A stretch of 64,000 bases of DNA from Psococerastis gibbosa (GCA_963971405.1 OZ020486.1:7587419-7651418); one strand, 5' to 3'. Numbered from the stretch's first letter, positions 43,001 to 54,210 are shown. Notes: generated by a model from the sequence alone, not told the origin. Program-made: numbers and translations.

Positions 43001-46000
43001 GCAGAATCTTGTAGCTGGCTTGTCCGCTGGTTTGTTGCAGCTACAAACCTTCTGCTACAACAGTAGACCGGTTTTGCTATGTTTTGCTCCCATAAAAAAT
43101 TTATTCGGGGATCGTGTGTACCGGGCCAAAACCCAATGAATTTAAAAAAGAGCGGATTAAAAAATAAAATAATAAACTGCGTGGCAACAGAGATTAATTG
43201 CTGCTCATTGTTGAATATACTAGACGGAGACAGAAAATCGTTCCCCTTCTTTTTGGGCCCAGTATGACTAAGCCATTGAATGCCGTCTGCTGTGGAGCGG
43301 GCTAGTGTTTTAATACCGTATTTAAATGGATTAAATAATAAATAGGCCTGCAGGTGTCAACTATAACATCCCGAAAAAAATTGTCGGCGGGATAATTTAA
43401 TAATTTATTAAATCGATTCTGGAGCTTACCAGAGTTTCCGGAGTGCTCTTGTTGGGGTCCAGACTGATTTTCTGGAGAGTTCCATTGATCCCAGATATCC
43501 ACTCACTAGCTGATACGTCGCTGACGCAACCGGTCGTGTCTGGGTACAGATCGGCGTGGAAATCTCTATAAGTCTGAAAAAAGCGAATTAAAAATTAGTC
43601 TAGTGTGGTGGACTGCCTAACACAGCTTTTCTCAACCTTTCTTACCTCACGGCACACTAACTGACAATCACATTTACTTACGGCACACTATGTTATTATC
43701 ATTTCATTACATTCAGTTGGGCAAAACAAGAAAATAATAATACATGGTATGTTTACTAGGTTAAACAAATGAAAAACTCCTTGTTAGTGGTAAAACAAAT
43801 ATTAAGATGATTTAATGATGTTACAAACAAGAAATTCAAATTGTAGTAAAAATGAACTTAGAAGTCTTATTTTGCGGCACACCTACAGATCCTCTGCGGT
43901 ACACCGGTTGAGAAACACTGGCCTAACAGTTATGGACCTATACAATAAATAAATAAGTAGAACATATTTTAAAACATCCACGCAAGACAAGCATACCAAC
44001 GTCAAAAATCTTAATTTAATTGGAGCTGAGACTTTCAGGATGGTTAAAGCCTAGCTTAACTGAAAAGTAAAAACCATACCTTTCTGGGAACTTGGTACAT
44101 GATTGGAATGACGCTAGAGCTGGTGAGCTGAAGGACGCGGTTGACTTCGCCCTGCATGACGTGTAGCGCACGCTTCGACACTAGCGCAGCGCCTTTCGTC
44201 TGCTCCCCCGTGTGGCGCAAACCCTCAACTAGAAACGGATCTCTGTCCGTCACCTCCATGTACATAATGGACGTGTCGCCCTTTCCAGCCAAGAACAGCA
44301 TCCCTGTGTCTGAGTCGTAGAGAGGCAGAAGGATGCTACAAGCAAAGAATTTAAAATAGAATAAAGGTAAAGGATTCTAGAGATAAAACCAACTATTGTA
44401 GAGAATAGAGCATCTACTGGGTGTTCGCCGGCCTCGTTGTAAAATAATGTCTGATCAACAGATACAACATACTTGGCGTGTCCTGGGAGACACGTTTGCT
44501 TCATGCAGGTAATCAGATTAAATGTCATGAAAGACTATGTTTCTTCGATATTATCGAGACGACCGACACTTTGAACTACAGTACTAAGGCGCTTATTCCA
44601 CCTACGTCAATAGCCAATAGTAAATGTGGTATTGACGTGGTAGCAGACATTAAAGAGTCTAAAAATGTCTGCTACCACATCAATACCACATTTACTATTG
44701 ACTAGTGACGTAGGTGGAATAAGCGCCTTAGCTAGTGTTCATGAGTCCTCCCTCCGAACGGGTTACCTCCTCGTACATGATAATGATTAATTTTTATTAT
44801 TATTTATATTTATATTATCCGGTACATAATACAGGCATTTAATTGATTTAGGGTTGCCGCGACATAACCATAAAAAAATCTGGACTTGCATAGATTCTTC
44901 TTTATTACTTATCTACCTTGTTAGTATCTTCTTCAGTGTGGTCAAGGTCAAGGGACTCAATTCATTCATAACACAATCTCTGTCGTTCGCACGATTTTCT
45001 CTTGGACATGGGTTCAACTATGGAACTTACCAAGCCTTCGAGTTTGAACTTGTTATGATATGAATGAGGGGGAATCCTGATTTATAGTGGATTCCGAGCC
45101 GCTTGGCTTCAGGCTTCAGTAATATTATGTCTAATTAGACAGAGGTGAATAAGTGGCGGAACGGGAACAGTGACTTCCTATACGAAAGTCCTGATCGTTA
45201 ACTACTACAATATGGCTTTCACCAGCAACTCAATAACCGCCTCCACCAATTACCTAAAGCCACCAGACCAGCAAGTGAAACTAGTCTGTCAGGTTACTGG
45301 TTATATCTATCACATACACGGTCTTTGAGGCAACAAACATAGCAGCAGTAATAAGCAGTGTATTGGATGCTCAATATTTTCGGATTGGTCGGAATGCAGG
45401 TTGCTGCAAGTCGAGTACCGATAGGAAGCACTGTGTTACCACGAGCATAGGCAAGGGCTCGAATCCAGCTTAGCCCAGATTTTTCGTGATTCTCTTTCGG
45501 TTACACGTTTCTAATGGACTTTCCTCTTAGCGGCAACGAATAGCATCCCTCTCTCCGCATTCTTCAAGAAAGAAATCCAGAAGAGAATAGAAAGAGCCGA
45601 GCAATGGTTAAGAGCAAAGCGAAGTACCCCCCCCCCCCCCATTTGTTTTTTGTACAAAATCTATTTATAAAGGAAATATCGATCAAAAAGCCGTCAAAAA
45701 TAGCGACTAGCAGAAATGCTCCCCTAAATTTCGTTATGTAACATTGTCCTTCACTAATTGGCAACAGTTCTAAAACTACATCCACTTGCAAGTACTATTT
45801 ATGTATTTATTAGGTTTCTTATTACTGATATCTTGTATAATATTTCTAAGAATTTAGACTGGATAGAATTGCCTTGAAATTTGTATACTGGTATTTAACA
45901 GTATCCCCTTATGATGGATCAGTGGCGGCGCTAGAAATTTTGAGGCGGGGGCCATGGGGGGGGGGGGGGGTATGACTTCTATCCGGGGGGGGCCAATGAA

Positions 46001-48995
46001 AAAACAAGACATTTTTCATTGGGGGTAGGTATACCGTTCAATAAATAATTCTAATAAAAATAATAATTCAACAACATGTAAAATATCTCAAAAGAGGGGA
46101 GCGGAGGGGCCGGTGAAACTATTGGGGGGGGGGGGGGGCGTGCCTCTCGGGCACCCCCGTAGCGCCGCCACTGTGATGGATACTTGTCTCTCTAACTTAC
46201 CCAGTGGAGCTGTCCAGTTCGACAGACTTAATAGCTGTACTGAGCTTTCTCATATCTCGAATAACAATCTCTCGCTGACGGGTCTGAAACACAAATACAG
46301 TAGTATCCATTAATTTTTTACCTTTCGCATTTGATAATTCTTTAAATGAAGCGGAAGCAGCGCCTGATTTATCCAAAGTTCTCCGGATACAAGGCCATTA
46401 ATGACATCACTTCCACAGATAAGGCTTATCACTCACACACTATCTGCAAGCCACAAAGGAAAGTTGGCTGGAATTTAAGTTATGTCATTTAAGTTTTAGG
46501 CAAGAATCGCGAAGGGCACATCACTTTCTGCTGTAGTAGAATAAAATAGATACACACACATTTTAATGCGGTGTTGAGGGGGTGTATTTTTAACATATAG
46601 CACTTCCACACTCACTCTTCTATTTTGATTAAGTCTGACTTAAGTTAAGCCTGTTGAAATGTCTCAATGGTAAGGGAGCCTTATTCCTTAATATAAAACA
46701 GACTTACAGCATTGAATCCCGTTGTCAGTAAACGCTGATGGTCATTCATCCAGACCACACGCGAGTCTTTGATCCCCTGGTGACTGGACACCGAACCAAC
46801 CAGGCTCTTTTCTGCCCGTACATCTAACAGTCGCAGCAGTTTGTCCTTACATGTCGTGGCAAGTAGAGAGCCATTACCGCACCACGAAAGACACTGGATC
46901 ACCTCTTGGTGCTCGTCCGCATTGTCTGCAATACATGTAGAGGTTATACATTTCAATGTGTCGCAGAGAGCGCACCTAATACATATCACTGACAAGCGAT
47001 TAAATCGGGGGAAATAGTAGAGCTCAATTGGCAGAGCAGCATAAGCACATTTGGAAGCGTTTGTGTTACAGAAGCTGGACGGACCACGTGACAAATCAAA
47101 GAGTGCTAGAGGGTACTGAAGAATAGAGACAGCTGCTACCACATATAAAATGTAGAAGAGCGAAATGAGTAGGGTATTTATTTGGACACAAAAATCTAAT
47201 CTAGGCTAATTAAAGGAACGTCAGTGCCTGCCCCACTACGAAAGATTACACCGATTTATATTATTGTCATTTTTGAAGGGCTTTTTATGTTTTTAGGTTT
47301 ACTCAAAGTGGCCAATTGATCATTGTCCTGCCAACGACCTAATTGATTTCACGGGCATTATTGGTATTGTTTATTATTATTTATTATTTGACGCTAGCAA
47401 TCTGGTGCACGTCCTCAATGTCAACCCATATACGCTACAAGCGACAATGGACACGCTGACACATGCTTACCAATGCCACGATGAAATAGGCGAAAGCGTG
47501 ACTTAAACTTGTTCGGGTACGAATCACACAGACATGCATATGAAAGAGAATTTTTAGCGGAGGCTAAATAAATAAAATTACATAATATGCCCTGGCGCAC
47601 CAAAGAACCGCAGAATCAGGGCTTTAACCCTAGTCAGTATTAAAAAGACAAGGTCATACTAGTGCAGGTGACAGCCAAGAACGGTTACTAGCCAATAAAA
47701 ATATCGTTGGACGCAAAAATTGAGTGCTGAACCAAGATTGTTAGCACTAAGCAGTTGATCAGCCTGACAATAACAATACACAATGCGATTAGCCAAGCAG
47801 TGAGTCAAGGTCGGCCCTTTTACCTACTGTTAACCATACGAAGCTGACCTTCATCGTCACTTGCCCTGTGCAATTGATAACAGGTTAATATCATTACGTA
47901 TTGTTTTACACAACGCTACATCTACCAGGAAATTATTACTTCGACGAAGTTGTTTTCGCAGGATAAACTGTTAGGAACTAATTTCCAAACTATGGAAAAC
48001 TAACACCAGAACAATACATTAGAACTTACTATAGAGACACTGTTGATTTGTGATGTCCCACAGATTGAGTGTAGACCAGCTAGAAGTCGTCAAAAGACAG
48101 TCAGCGACGGGATGAAAGAGGACCGTTTCCACACGGCGCTGTGTTTTGCTATACAAAACACACTCGGGCTCTGTTAGACTAGTCTCCAGACCGATTTCAG
48201 GAATTTGCCACACTTTTGTCTAAACAAAAAATATTTGACAATGTGACAGTGATTTTATTTCTGATGGCGGTCCCTGGACTACCTTGTTGTCCAGTGCAAT
48301 CCGAATAGCAGTTTGCCCACTCAAACAACTCAGTACCCCATACAAATCCGCCATGATATTCAAAACAGATATAAAGGCAGTAGTGAGCACATCCCACCTG
48401 TTCATCAATTCAGTTCACTGTTGCTTTTGTTAATCAACTCAAAAAGTTAATTTTGAATTGGTAACCTGAAGACCTGTTGATGGAGGTGACAGGTCATATT
48501 ATTTTTAAAAGACATATTTACTTATTTATGAGATGCGTTAGCCGATGAGGCCTGGATAGCATGAGTGGACTTGTAGTGAACGGCACGGATTCAATAGTTT
48601 TATTGACCCAATACCTACAAAGCTCTGCAAATAGTGATGTAACGAGCTCAATTAGACATTTCATAATATATATATATTATACTTACCAAACAGTCTTGTG
48701 AGCCAGTAGCCAAGAGACCATCATGAAATGGGCTGAAACTCATATCAGTAACGGTATCGGAGTGTCCATGTAAGAGAGCCATGTCTTTGCCTTTTCGACC
48801 TGCGTCTTCCAAAGGCAAAACACATAGACTGGAACCAGTCTGTCCTGTATTAAAGGCCATGAAGGCCGCACTAGCGGCAATATTATGGCCATAAGTCTGG
48901 TATGATCCGACTGTGAGATCTCGGATGCAATTTTCCGGTTTTGGCACAATTGGTGTGGCGTTTTTATACTTTGAGGCTTTGAATCTCCACGCCAT
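31027..48995 (-). CDS. pod1: Tandem-propeller coronin (coronin-7 / pod1)
   Basis: Coronin-7 proteins carry two WD40 beta-propellers and act in Golgi traffic and, for fly pod1, in actin-microtubule crosslinking. Exons: 48687-48995, 48030-48219, 46708-46925, 46201-46283, 44080-44335, 43430-43573, 41956-42459, 39391-39612, 38040-38202, 37610-37762, 37118-37231, 36609-36779, 36040-36269, 35092-35282, 34825-34960, 34032-34238, 33507-33642, 32472-32611, 31603-31686, 31027-31035. Sum 3660 nt, 1219 residues, phases consistent throughout. Residues 1-400 start MAWRFKASKYKN and form propeller one (AGKGDTSIMYMEV is diagnostic); 401-747 are a Ser/Arg/Pro-rich linker containing LRRAMT twice; propeller two starts near GRVSKFRHLKG and repeats the signature as GRGDTTIYTFEV. 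The tail ends DEREWEE, the acidic Trp terminus of the family. The start sits in CACCATGG, and a T-tract plus CAG ending at 49051 suggests an upstream 5' UTR intron. Exon 7's donor (AAG|GTGCAG) is weaker than the others. Confidence 0.95.
31182..31319. mobile_element. Foldback element, GGCGG-TTCCACC family
   Basis: 138 bp, flanked by TTA on both sides. Core GACGTGGCAGCAGACATT. Sits inside coronin intron 19, between the last two coding exons. Confidence 0.8.
31335..31385 (-). pseudogene. Small LINE 3' scrap, same family
   Basis: GGCGCGGCACCAAGAGTGGG matches the last codons of the 7.3 kb fragment. Too short for more. Confidence 0.4.
32199..32367. repeat. Near-perfect 80-bp inverted duplication of a tRNA-derived SINE
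   Basis: Two arms of about 80 bp with only a few mismatches surround a loop near AACGGCTAG. Each arm reads outward from GACGACGCCCCGGTTAGGCG through GTGGGTTTCAATCCCGCC (B box) to AATTTCGGT. A third, single copy of this SINE lies at 38460-38700 and a diverged one near 45.43-45.52 kb. Located in coronin intron 18. Confidence 0.8.
34300..34500 (+). pseudogene. RTE-like LINE C-terminal scrap
   Basis: LLWHGNVQRRGEAHLLKKGR resembles the LLWYGHVQRM-D-x-R-LPK motif at the end of RTE/CR1-like RTs. In coronin intron 15. Confidence 0.4.
34622..34858. repeat. Tandem duplication of a coronin exon/intron boundary
   Basis: About 115 bp is present twice (34622-34737 and 34738-34858). The right copy includes the true 3' end of exon 15 (GAACAGAGTGGAGCTATCTTC) and its donor; the left copy repeats the last ~35 coding bases and a GGTGAGAG donor in the intron. 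Confidence 0.8.
35468..35800 (-). pseudogene. LINE C-terminal fragment, RNase H-type family
   Basis: Minus strand, two frames: SLSHTCL-YVSFPEPSIQGGG then ICRYCEEEKETGWHILAECP and ...FYKEIGLA stop. C-x2-C...H-x4-C and the tail are typical of LINE C-termini. In coronin intron 13. Confidence 0.55.
37400..37600 (+). pseudogene. RTE-like LINE C-terminal scrap
   Basis: Plus-strand frames include GRPRKGRNQTEDDLRKGG and ILPEEVL, resembling GRPRKRW-x-D-x-V-DL; a weaker relative lies at 17560-17720. Ends within 10 bp of the coronin exon 10 donor. Confidence 0.35.
38486..38627. mobile_element. Foldback element inserted in a SINE
   Basis: 142 bp, ends GGCACGGTTTCCACCGACC and complement of GTCGGTGGAAACCCCGCC; core GACGTGGTAACAGACATT. 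Left flank GTGGTCCAGCAGTTTA and right flank TAAAGACGATGCCCC join into the tRNA-like SINE also seen at 32.2 kb. Confidence 0.8.
38930..39315 (+). pseudogene. LINE 3' fragment with TTTTG tail
   Basis: Open frame to 39187 with RFRNKHGKRALKYDIPELFN and SIPKNLLTHKKVSECKKGF, the terminal domain of Jockey/CR1-like RTs, then a 3' UTR ending in a TTTTG array at about 39297-39314. In coronin intron 8. Confidence 0.65.
39918..40055. mobile_element. Foldback element, GGCGG-TTCCACC family
   Basis: 138 bp, TAA on both flanks if the last C of the right terminus is taken as mutated to T. Core GACGTGGTAGCAGACATT and its complement face each other across a short loop. Confidence 0.8.
40580..41096 (-). repeat. 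Dispersed repeat family A, copy 2
   Basis: Diverged copy in coronin intron 7, ending CGTATAAATAGGAAAGC. It contains the conserved segments with cysteine-free low-complexity interior; no ORF of note. Confidence 0.6.
41396..41550 (+). repeat. Second tRNA-like SINE family, copy 2
   Basis: A-box-like TGGTATAGTTGGTAGCTTG, then TTTTGCGAG and ACACCATGC, ending in an A-rich AAATA-type tail near 41523-41550. Related head also near 33210-33250. Confidence 0.5.
43623..43920. mobile_element. hAT-type nonautonomous element, 298 bp
   Basis: Ends CAGCTTTTCTCAACC and complement of GGTTGAGAAACACTG, with CGGCACAC repeats inside, flanked by the perfect 8-bp duplication GCCTAACA (43615-43622 and 43921-43928). 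Starts 50 bp upstream of coronin exon 6 in intron 5. Confidence 0.88.
44588..44727. mobile_element. Foldback element, GGCG-TTCCACC family
   Basis: 140 bp, nearly perfect hairpin with termini GGCGCTTATTCCACCTACG and complement; core GACGTGGTAGCAGACATT. Flanks are TAA left and TTA right, so the duplication is ambiguous. In coronin intron 4. Confidence 0.8.
45920..46173. mobile_element. hAT-type nonautonomous element, CAGTGGCGG family
   Basis: 254 bp with ends CAGTGGCGGCGCTAG and its complement, poly-G interior, and perfect 8-bp duplication TGATGGAT (45912-45919 and 46174-46181). It ends 27 bp from the donor side of coronin exon 4. Confidence 0.88.
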
Positions 48996-49745
48996 GGTGC
49001 AGTGCTAAGGCTTCTGCTACTTATTCGTTCTCATTCACTGAAGGGAATCACTGAAAAAAAAAAAAAAAAAAAAAATTAAGCTGCATTCCGGTTGACGGTA
49101 GTAGGCCTAATATACAAAACCTGCGTTTGTGACTGCTAGCAAGGTAAGGTATACTAGGTTGTGTTCAATAGACAATTAGCGTTACGTTAATACGCTTAAG
49201 CCATACATCACACACACGTAACAAGGAATGTGGTCTCTGAGACTGCAAACAAAGTGATGTCATGACCAATCTTCAACATTGGGGTGGATTCAGCAATCAA
49301 ATAAAAATCGTTCCATGCATATGGAAACGTCAGCGTTCAACAAGGAATTATTTATGCTTCAGTGACACATTACTGTAAACACAGTTTTCCGTGAAAATAT
49401 ATCAATTTAGGGACCTGTTTTCTTGATTCTGATTCATATCAATGCCTGAATACGGTTTATTGGTAGTATTTGCATTTATTGTACGTATTTAATATACATT
49501 TAAAAAAATTATTACCTGATCGGGAAGAGAGCTTTCAAATAGCGTCTTTTTCATAACAAAGATGGCGAAGAGTTTGGTTTGGTAGTTATCAATGAGCGCG
49601 TTAGTAGCGCTATATATTGAATGCGGCAGAAAAAAGTAGTGATAACTGAATGCTATAAGAGCAAGGCGTCTAAGGCTAACTTCACTCATATGCGATTTCT
49701 GTCTGTTCGACATGAAAGAGACACGATTTGAAAGCGATTTGTGGC

Positions 49746-49973
49746 CAGTGGTGGCGCTAGAAATTTTAAGGCGGGGTGGGGCATGGAGGGGCATGACTTC
49801 TATCTGGGAGGCCAATGAAAAAACAAAACACTTTTCATTGGGAGTAGATATACCGTTCAATAATTCTGCAATTTAACAAGATGTAAAATATCTCAAAACT
49901 GGGGGGGGGCGGAGGGACCGGAGGAGCTGTTGGGGGGCCAGGCCCCCTCGGGCACCCCGTAGCGCCACCACTG
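49746..49973. mobile_element. hAT-type nonautonomous element, CAGTGGCGG family
   Basis: 228 bp, ends CAGTGGTGGCGCTAG and complement; flanks TTTGTGGC and TGTGTGGC differ at one base of eight. Inserted in the left arm of the Harbinger-like element. Confidence 0.8.
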
Positions 49974-50102
49974 TGTGTGGCGCAGGTGGTTCTTCACACT
50001 CAAGCTGCTCCGAAGCGACTTGCACGCAGTCTGAAAATGTTGGTGATGGAGAGAAAACGTAGTATTGTTTTACTCGTCCTATACAGGCGGATAAAAAAAG
50101 AA

Positions 50103-50283
50103 GACGAGAAAGACTTGAATAGGTGCACCCTATGCTGAAAAACAGAAACCATCAGGGAGCGTTTTGCATCCTGTCTGAAGAATTAAGGAAATACGATGAT
50201 AAATTTTTTAACTGCCTACCTACTTTCGCATGTCTATCAAATCCTTCGACTTTCAATTTCTATATCACTTTATCCCATACGAC
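50103..50283 (+). pseudogene. PIF/Harbinger (HARBI1-like) transposase N-terminal fragment
   Basis: Plus strand: an arginine-rich stretch, then a TAG where the family has Trp, then VHPMLKNRNHQGAFCILSEE and LRKYDDKFF; after a frameshift FRMSIKSFDFQF. W-V-H-P...G-x-(F/Y)...EL+.D...F.(N/T)YFRMS...FD is the N-terminal pattern of ALP1/HARBI1 nucleases. The DDE catalytic domain is absent. Confidence 0.68.
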
Positions 50284-50457
50284 AGGCTTTGCATGGACTG
50301 AATTAATTAATACGTCCCAGTCTCCATAGCACTTCTGTCAATACAAAACAAATACTGTATCTAGCCTAAGTCGCCTCACGCAATCACGTTGGAAATACAG
50401 CGAGTGTGTGAAGCGACATCTAGCTCTTTGAAGTCGCTTTTCGTTTCACACTTGCAT

Positions 50458-52368
50458 CAGTGGCGGCGCTAGAAATTTTATGGCGGGGGGCCATGGGGGC
50501 ATGACTTCTATCTGGGGGGGGGGGGCACTGAAAATATAAAACATATTTCATTGGGAGTACGATTGGCGTAAATTCCCAAAATTTCTGGAGGGGGGGGGGT
50601 TTAGGACTCCAAGACTTTGATTAATATTACTTATTCACTTCTGAAGTCTGCCTAGCAAATTATATGACTTTATTATTATTTAAATTTTATTTTTTTAATG
50701 TGTATAAGATACATTATACATTATGAAATACACTAAACTATTCAAGTTCAGTAAAACAAAAAATTAAAAAGTTAACTTTTTTTCGAAATTTTAAAAATTA
50801 AAACAAAATTGTTTTTCATTTCCTGAAATTTTTTCTGTTCTGACACGCTCAGCAAGCTAGTCGTCTCATTCTCTATAATGCAGTTCTGAATGGTGGTACC
50901 AGGCGCAGAGAAAGGTGGGCCTGGAGGTTTGCCCCGGAGGGAAAAATTGATAAATAATATATACAGTATCTTATAATTTGGGTCTATTTATCAGTTTTTT
51001 TCTCCGTGGGAGACCCCCGGGCCCCCCTTCCCCAGGGTATAACATGCGCAAACCCTCACTAATCTATATTATAAAAATGAATCGGAAAATGTGTTGGTAA
51101 GCGCATAACTCAACAACGCCTAGACCAATTTGGACAATTTTTTTTTTAATGTTCATTGAAGTTCAACGATGGTTTTTACGGCGAAAAAAATTCGAATAAT
51201 TGCCGGAAAACCCATAAAAACAGCCCTTTTCTTTTTCCCATACAAACGTTTTCTAACTAAAACGTTGAGTCAATTTGAGCTTTATATTTCGCTTATAAGC
51301 GAAATTCTCTTCTTTGTCTGTGTCCGGACCTAAAAAAAGGGAGACTTCCATGTCCATAAGCTAAGTGCAGGGGACTCTTCTAGAGGGGTCACGAGTTGTG
51401 GAGTGCCGCCGTGCCGGTACCTGAGTTGCCTCTTAAGAATGGGGGTCGTGTGCAACGCCAGATTATCATATTATTTTGTTAGGTAACTACTTGGTTAAGC
51501 TAAGTGCAGGGGACTATTGTGGAGTGCCTCTGTGCCAGTACCTGCTTGGTTTGGATTCAACAACTAAATAGGGCCACTACGACCATTCTCATGTGTCATG
51601 CGAGCCCCGAAGGGGCGAGCTGGGTAATGCCCAATGCGAGGTCCCGAAGGGCGAGCTGCCACCCGGCGCAGGCGCAAGGGGGTGGGGCTTGTAGGGTGTA
51701 TATATTTAATTAATTAGTGAGGGTTTGCGCATGTTATACCCTGGAGAAGGGGGGCCCGGGGGTCTCCCACGTAGAAAAAAAATGATAAATAGGCCCAAAT
51801 TAGTAAGGTTTTACGGATTTTGCAAGCAGTAGGCCTACGTACAGTTGCGATTTTACCGGCGAATAAACATGCCACTCAGGGGGGCCTCGGGGTCTCCCCG
51901 GAGAAAAAGTTTGAAAAAATAGGCCTGAAGTATTGGGGTTTTAAGCATTTTGAGTAATTTATTTTTGTGAAAGTAGGCCTAATTAGTCAATATGTTGATT
52001 TTTTTTTCATGGTACATTTCATTTGAAATAAGCATACCAAGAATTAATTTCCCTTTCATTATTGTGGATACTACATGCCTTTCGCGCCCATAACGCGTCT
52101 TTGTCACCAGAAATTCTGGGGGGTGTTACGGGTGCCCCTGGGAGGGGCTTTCCCCCAGGACCCCCAATGCACTCCAATGGGGAGTAGGCATACCGTAATG
52201 GAAGTAAGTAACTTGTTACCACTTGTGTCGGACGTCTTTGATGAATTACAATAATTTTTCAATTTAACCAAATGTCAAATATCTCAAAAGTGGGGGGGGG
52301 GGCCAGGGGGGGCCGGAGAAACTTTTGGGGGGCCAGGCCCCCCGGGCACCCCCGTGGCACCGCCACTG
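50458..52368. mobile_element. hAT CAGTGGCGG element split by later insertions
   Basis: Left end CAGTGGCGGCGCTAG at 50458, right end ...CGCCACTG at 52368, with CACACTTG at 50447-50454 and 52369-52376 as flanking 8-mers (three extra bases on the left). The middle holds unrelated G-rich repeats, an inverted pair (50985-51062 with 51716-51795) and tandem GTGCAGGGGACT segments near 51366 and 51505. Confidence 0.6.
50985..51795. repeat. 80-bp inverted repeat pair around 650 bp
   Basis: 50985-51062 (GGGTCTATTTATCAG ... GCGCAAACCCTCACTAA) is the complement of 51716-51795. Between them is a segment beginning TATATTATAAAAATGAATCG with no ORF, and an imperfect tandem repeat (GTGCAGGGGACT ... TGCCGGTACCTG). 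Confidence 0.6.
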
Positions 52369-52736
52369 CACACTTGCGAGACATTGTCTCTTTGAGATCT
52401 CTTTCATGTCGAACAGACAGAAATCGCCTATGAGTGAATTAAGTTATAATAGATAAGTTAAGTATCTACATATTAGTCTCCTTAAAACAAAACAAACAAA
52501 AATCCCAAATCACATATGAAGTAAAATCACCGGTGGAATTGCCGCCTAAATTATATTTTAAAATGATTATAATAAATTGTTATCCGTACTACTTTGTCTT
52601 CCCGTAACGTACCACAAAGGCAGCTATTCCCCTTGCCAATATTCCGTCATTTGTGCATCAATAATTGATGAGATTTTTGTTTTTATATGGAGAAAAAATC
52701 TCATCAAAATTGATGAGATTTTATTTTAATTTTATT

Positions 52737-54210
52737 GCTTTCCAATTTATACGTAGAATAAGGAAAGCTTTGTGATGGTCGAAATTGTCGATTCCGAGAT
52801 TTCAACGGATATACACGTTTTGAGGTCCCAGGAACCTAAAAAAGTGGTTTTTACGAAATGTCTGTCTGTCTGTCTGCATGTCTGTCTGTTCATCGATTTC
52901 CGGGCAAACTACTTGGCCAGTTGTGATGAAATTCTGCATACAGGTCCATAAAATTCATACCTCGAGACCATTTTTTTTCATTTTGGGCTAACTCAATTGG
53001 GGGGGGGGGGGGGGGTTATTCTCAAAAAACTCCAAAAAAAAACGTTTAAAACATTATTTCTCAAAAACAGCTCAAACGATTCCTTTTAAATTCACATATA
53101 TTGTAGTCGTTCTTAATGTTAACAAAATGCGGGGGTCGCTTGCCTCTTGATAGTTTGCTTCTGGGGGTAAAAAAATAGAAATAAATAACTCAATTTTCAT
53201 GAAAAATTACTAAAAAATAATTTTTGCTGTGGAACCTTTCTATCAATGATTTCGACCTTCAGGTATGTTTTAGGTGTGCAAAGGGAAACAAAAACGACAG
53301 GTTGCATTCCCAAAAAAATGTCTGCTTCTGTGCAAGAAATTATTTTTTGAGAAATTATGGAAAATTCACGCTCCAATACATTACGTGCCATGTGCCATTG
53401 TTACTACTGTTACAATGTATTGGTCTGTCCGTTCTAGAATATGCAATTGAGTTTTAAGGGGTTTTTAATTTATATTGAGGTGAACCCCCCCCCCCCCCCC
53501 CAGGGTCGATAAGGTAGACTGGCAAACCCTCAAGACTGTCTATTTCACGAATTTTGAGAGCCACGTACCGTACCTATCATATGGAGTTGCCTTTTGGGGT
53601 CAAGGGGTGGATTGGCAAAAAAATTTTATCGCCCAAAAGAAAGCCATTCGGGTATTAAATAGGGTTTGGAAAGATGGGGGTGGCCGTTGGGCACATTGTA
53701 AACCGTTTTTTCTCGACAACAAAATTCTGACCCAACCCTGCCTTTACATCCTATAAGGTGTATTATGCTCTCAAGAAGGTACGATACTAACTCAAACTTT
53801 TTCTCCCGAGAAAATTCAAGAAATGGCAGAAGGCTGGTACTAGAGCCGCATCGGCTTGAGCACTATGAATATGACGTTTTTTATCGAGGAAAAACTCTAT
53901 TTAACAAATTACCTCTTTCTATGAGAGAATTAACATGTGTCAGCCAATTTAAGTCAGATTTAAAAATATATTTGATGGACGCAGTGCATTTTATTCAGTA
54001 CAGGAATTTATGGAGCACTCTTCGTATTCTTAGGTATGTGTGTATGTATGTGTATGTAGACTACTCTATATGGGTTTATTTATATTTTTATGACGACATC
54101 CTATAATGTAATTGTTCTATGGATAATATAAATTGATTTAATTTGATTTGATTTATATCTGCTAATTTATAAATTGGAAAGTATGTTCGAGTAAACTTGG
54201 ACCGGTTCTT
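52737..54210 (+). repeat. Dispersed repeat family A, copy 3, with LINE inside
   Basis: Starts GCTTTCCAATTTATACG and ends AAATTGGAAAGTATGTTCGA... then CCGGTTCTT, matching both ends of copy 1 in the opposite orientation. The interior is broken near 53460 by a poly-C tract and a plus-strand LINE 3' fragment (53490-54155). Confidence 0.65.
53490..54155 (+). pseudogene. LINE 3' fragment with TTTGA-type tail
   Basis: Frameshifted plus-strand translation gives a thumb region (VAFWGQGVDW, FIAQKKAIRVLNRV) and a C-terminal domain (LFNKLPLSMRELTCVSQFKS), followed by a short 3' UTR and a tail of TTTGA-like units at about 54131-54153. Truncated at its 5' end. Confidence 0.7.

Larger units (their letters stand above)
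49682..52434. mobile_element. Decayed PIF/Harbinger-like element with hAT insertions
   Basis: Inverted termini at 49682-49724 and about 52385-52434 share CGATTTCTGTCTGTTCGACA and CATGAAAGAGA. Between them lie a transposase fragment and two hAT elements, one in each arm. The rest of the transposase is missing, so it is an internally deleted derivative. Confidence 0.6.

Noticed and set aside
46926-47142. Open frame preceding coronin exon 3
   Set aside because: A TATTGCAG acceptor at 46926 and phase agreement with exon 2 show this part is intron.
49489-49860. 123-codon minus-strand ORF
   Set aside because: It runs through a hAT element and Harbinger terminus; composition shows no conserved domain.
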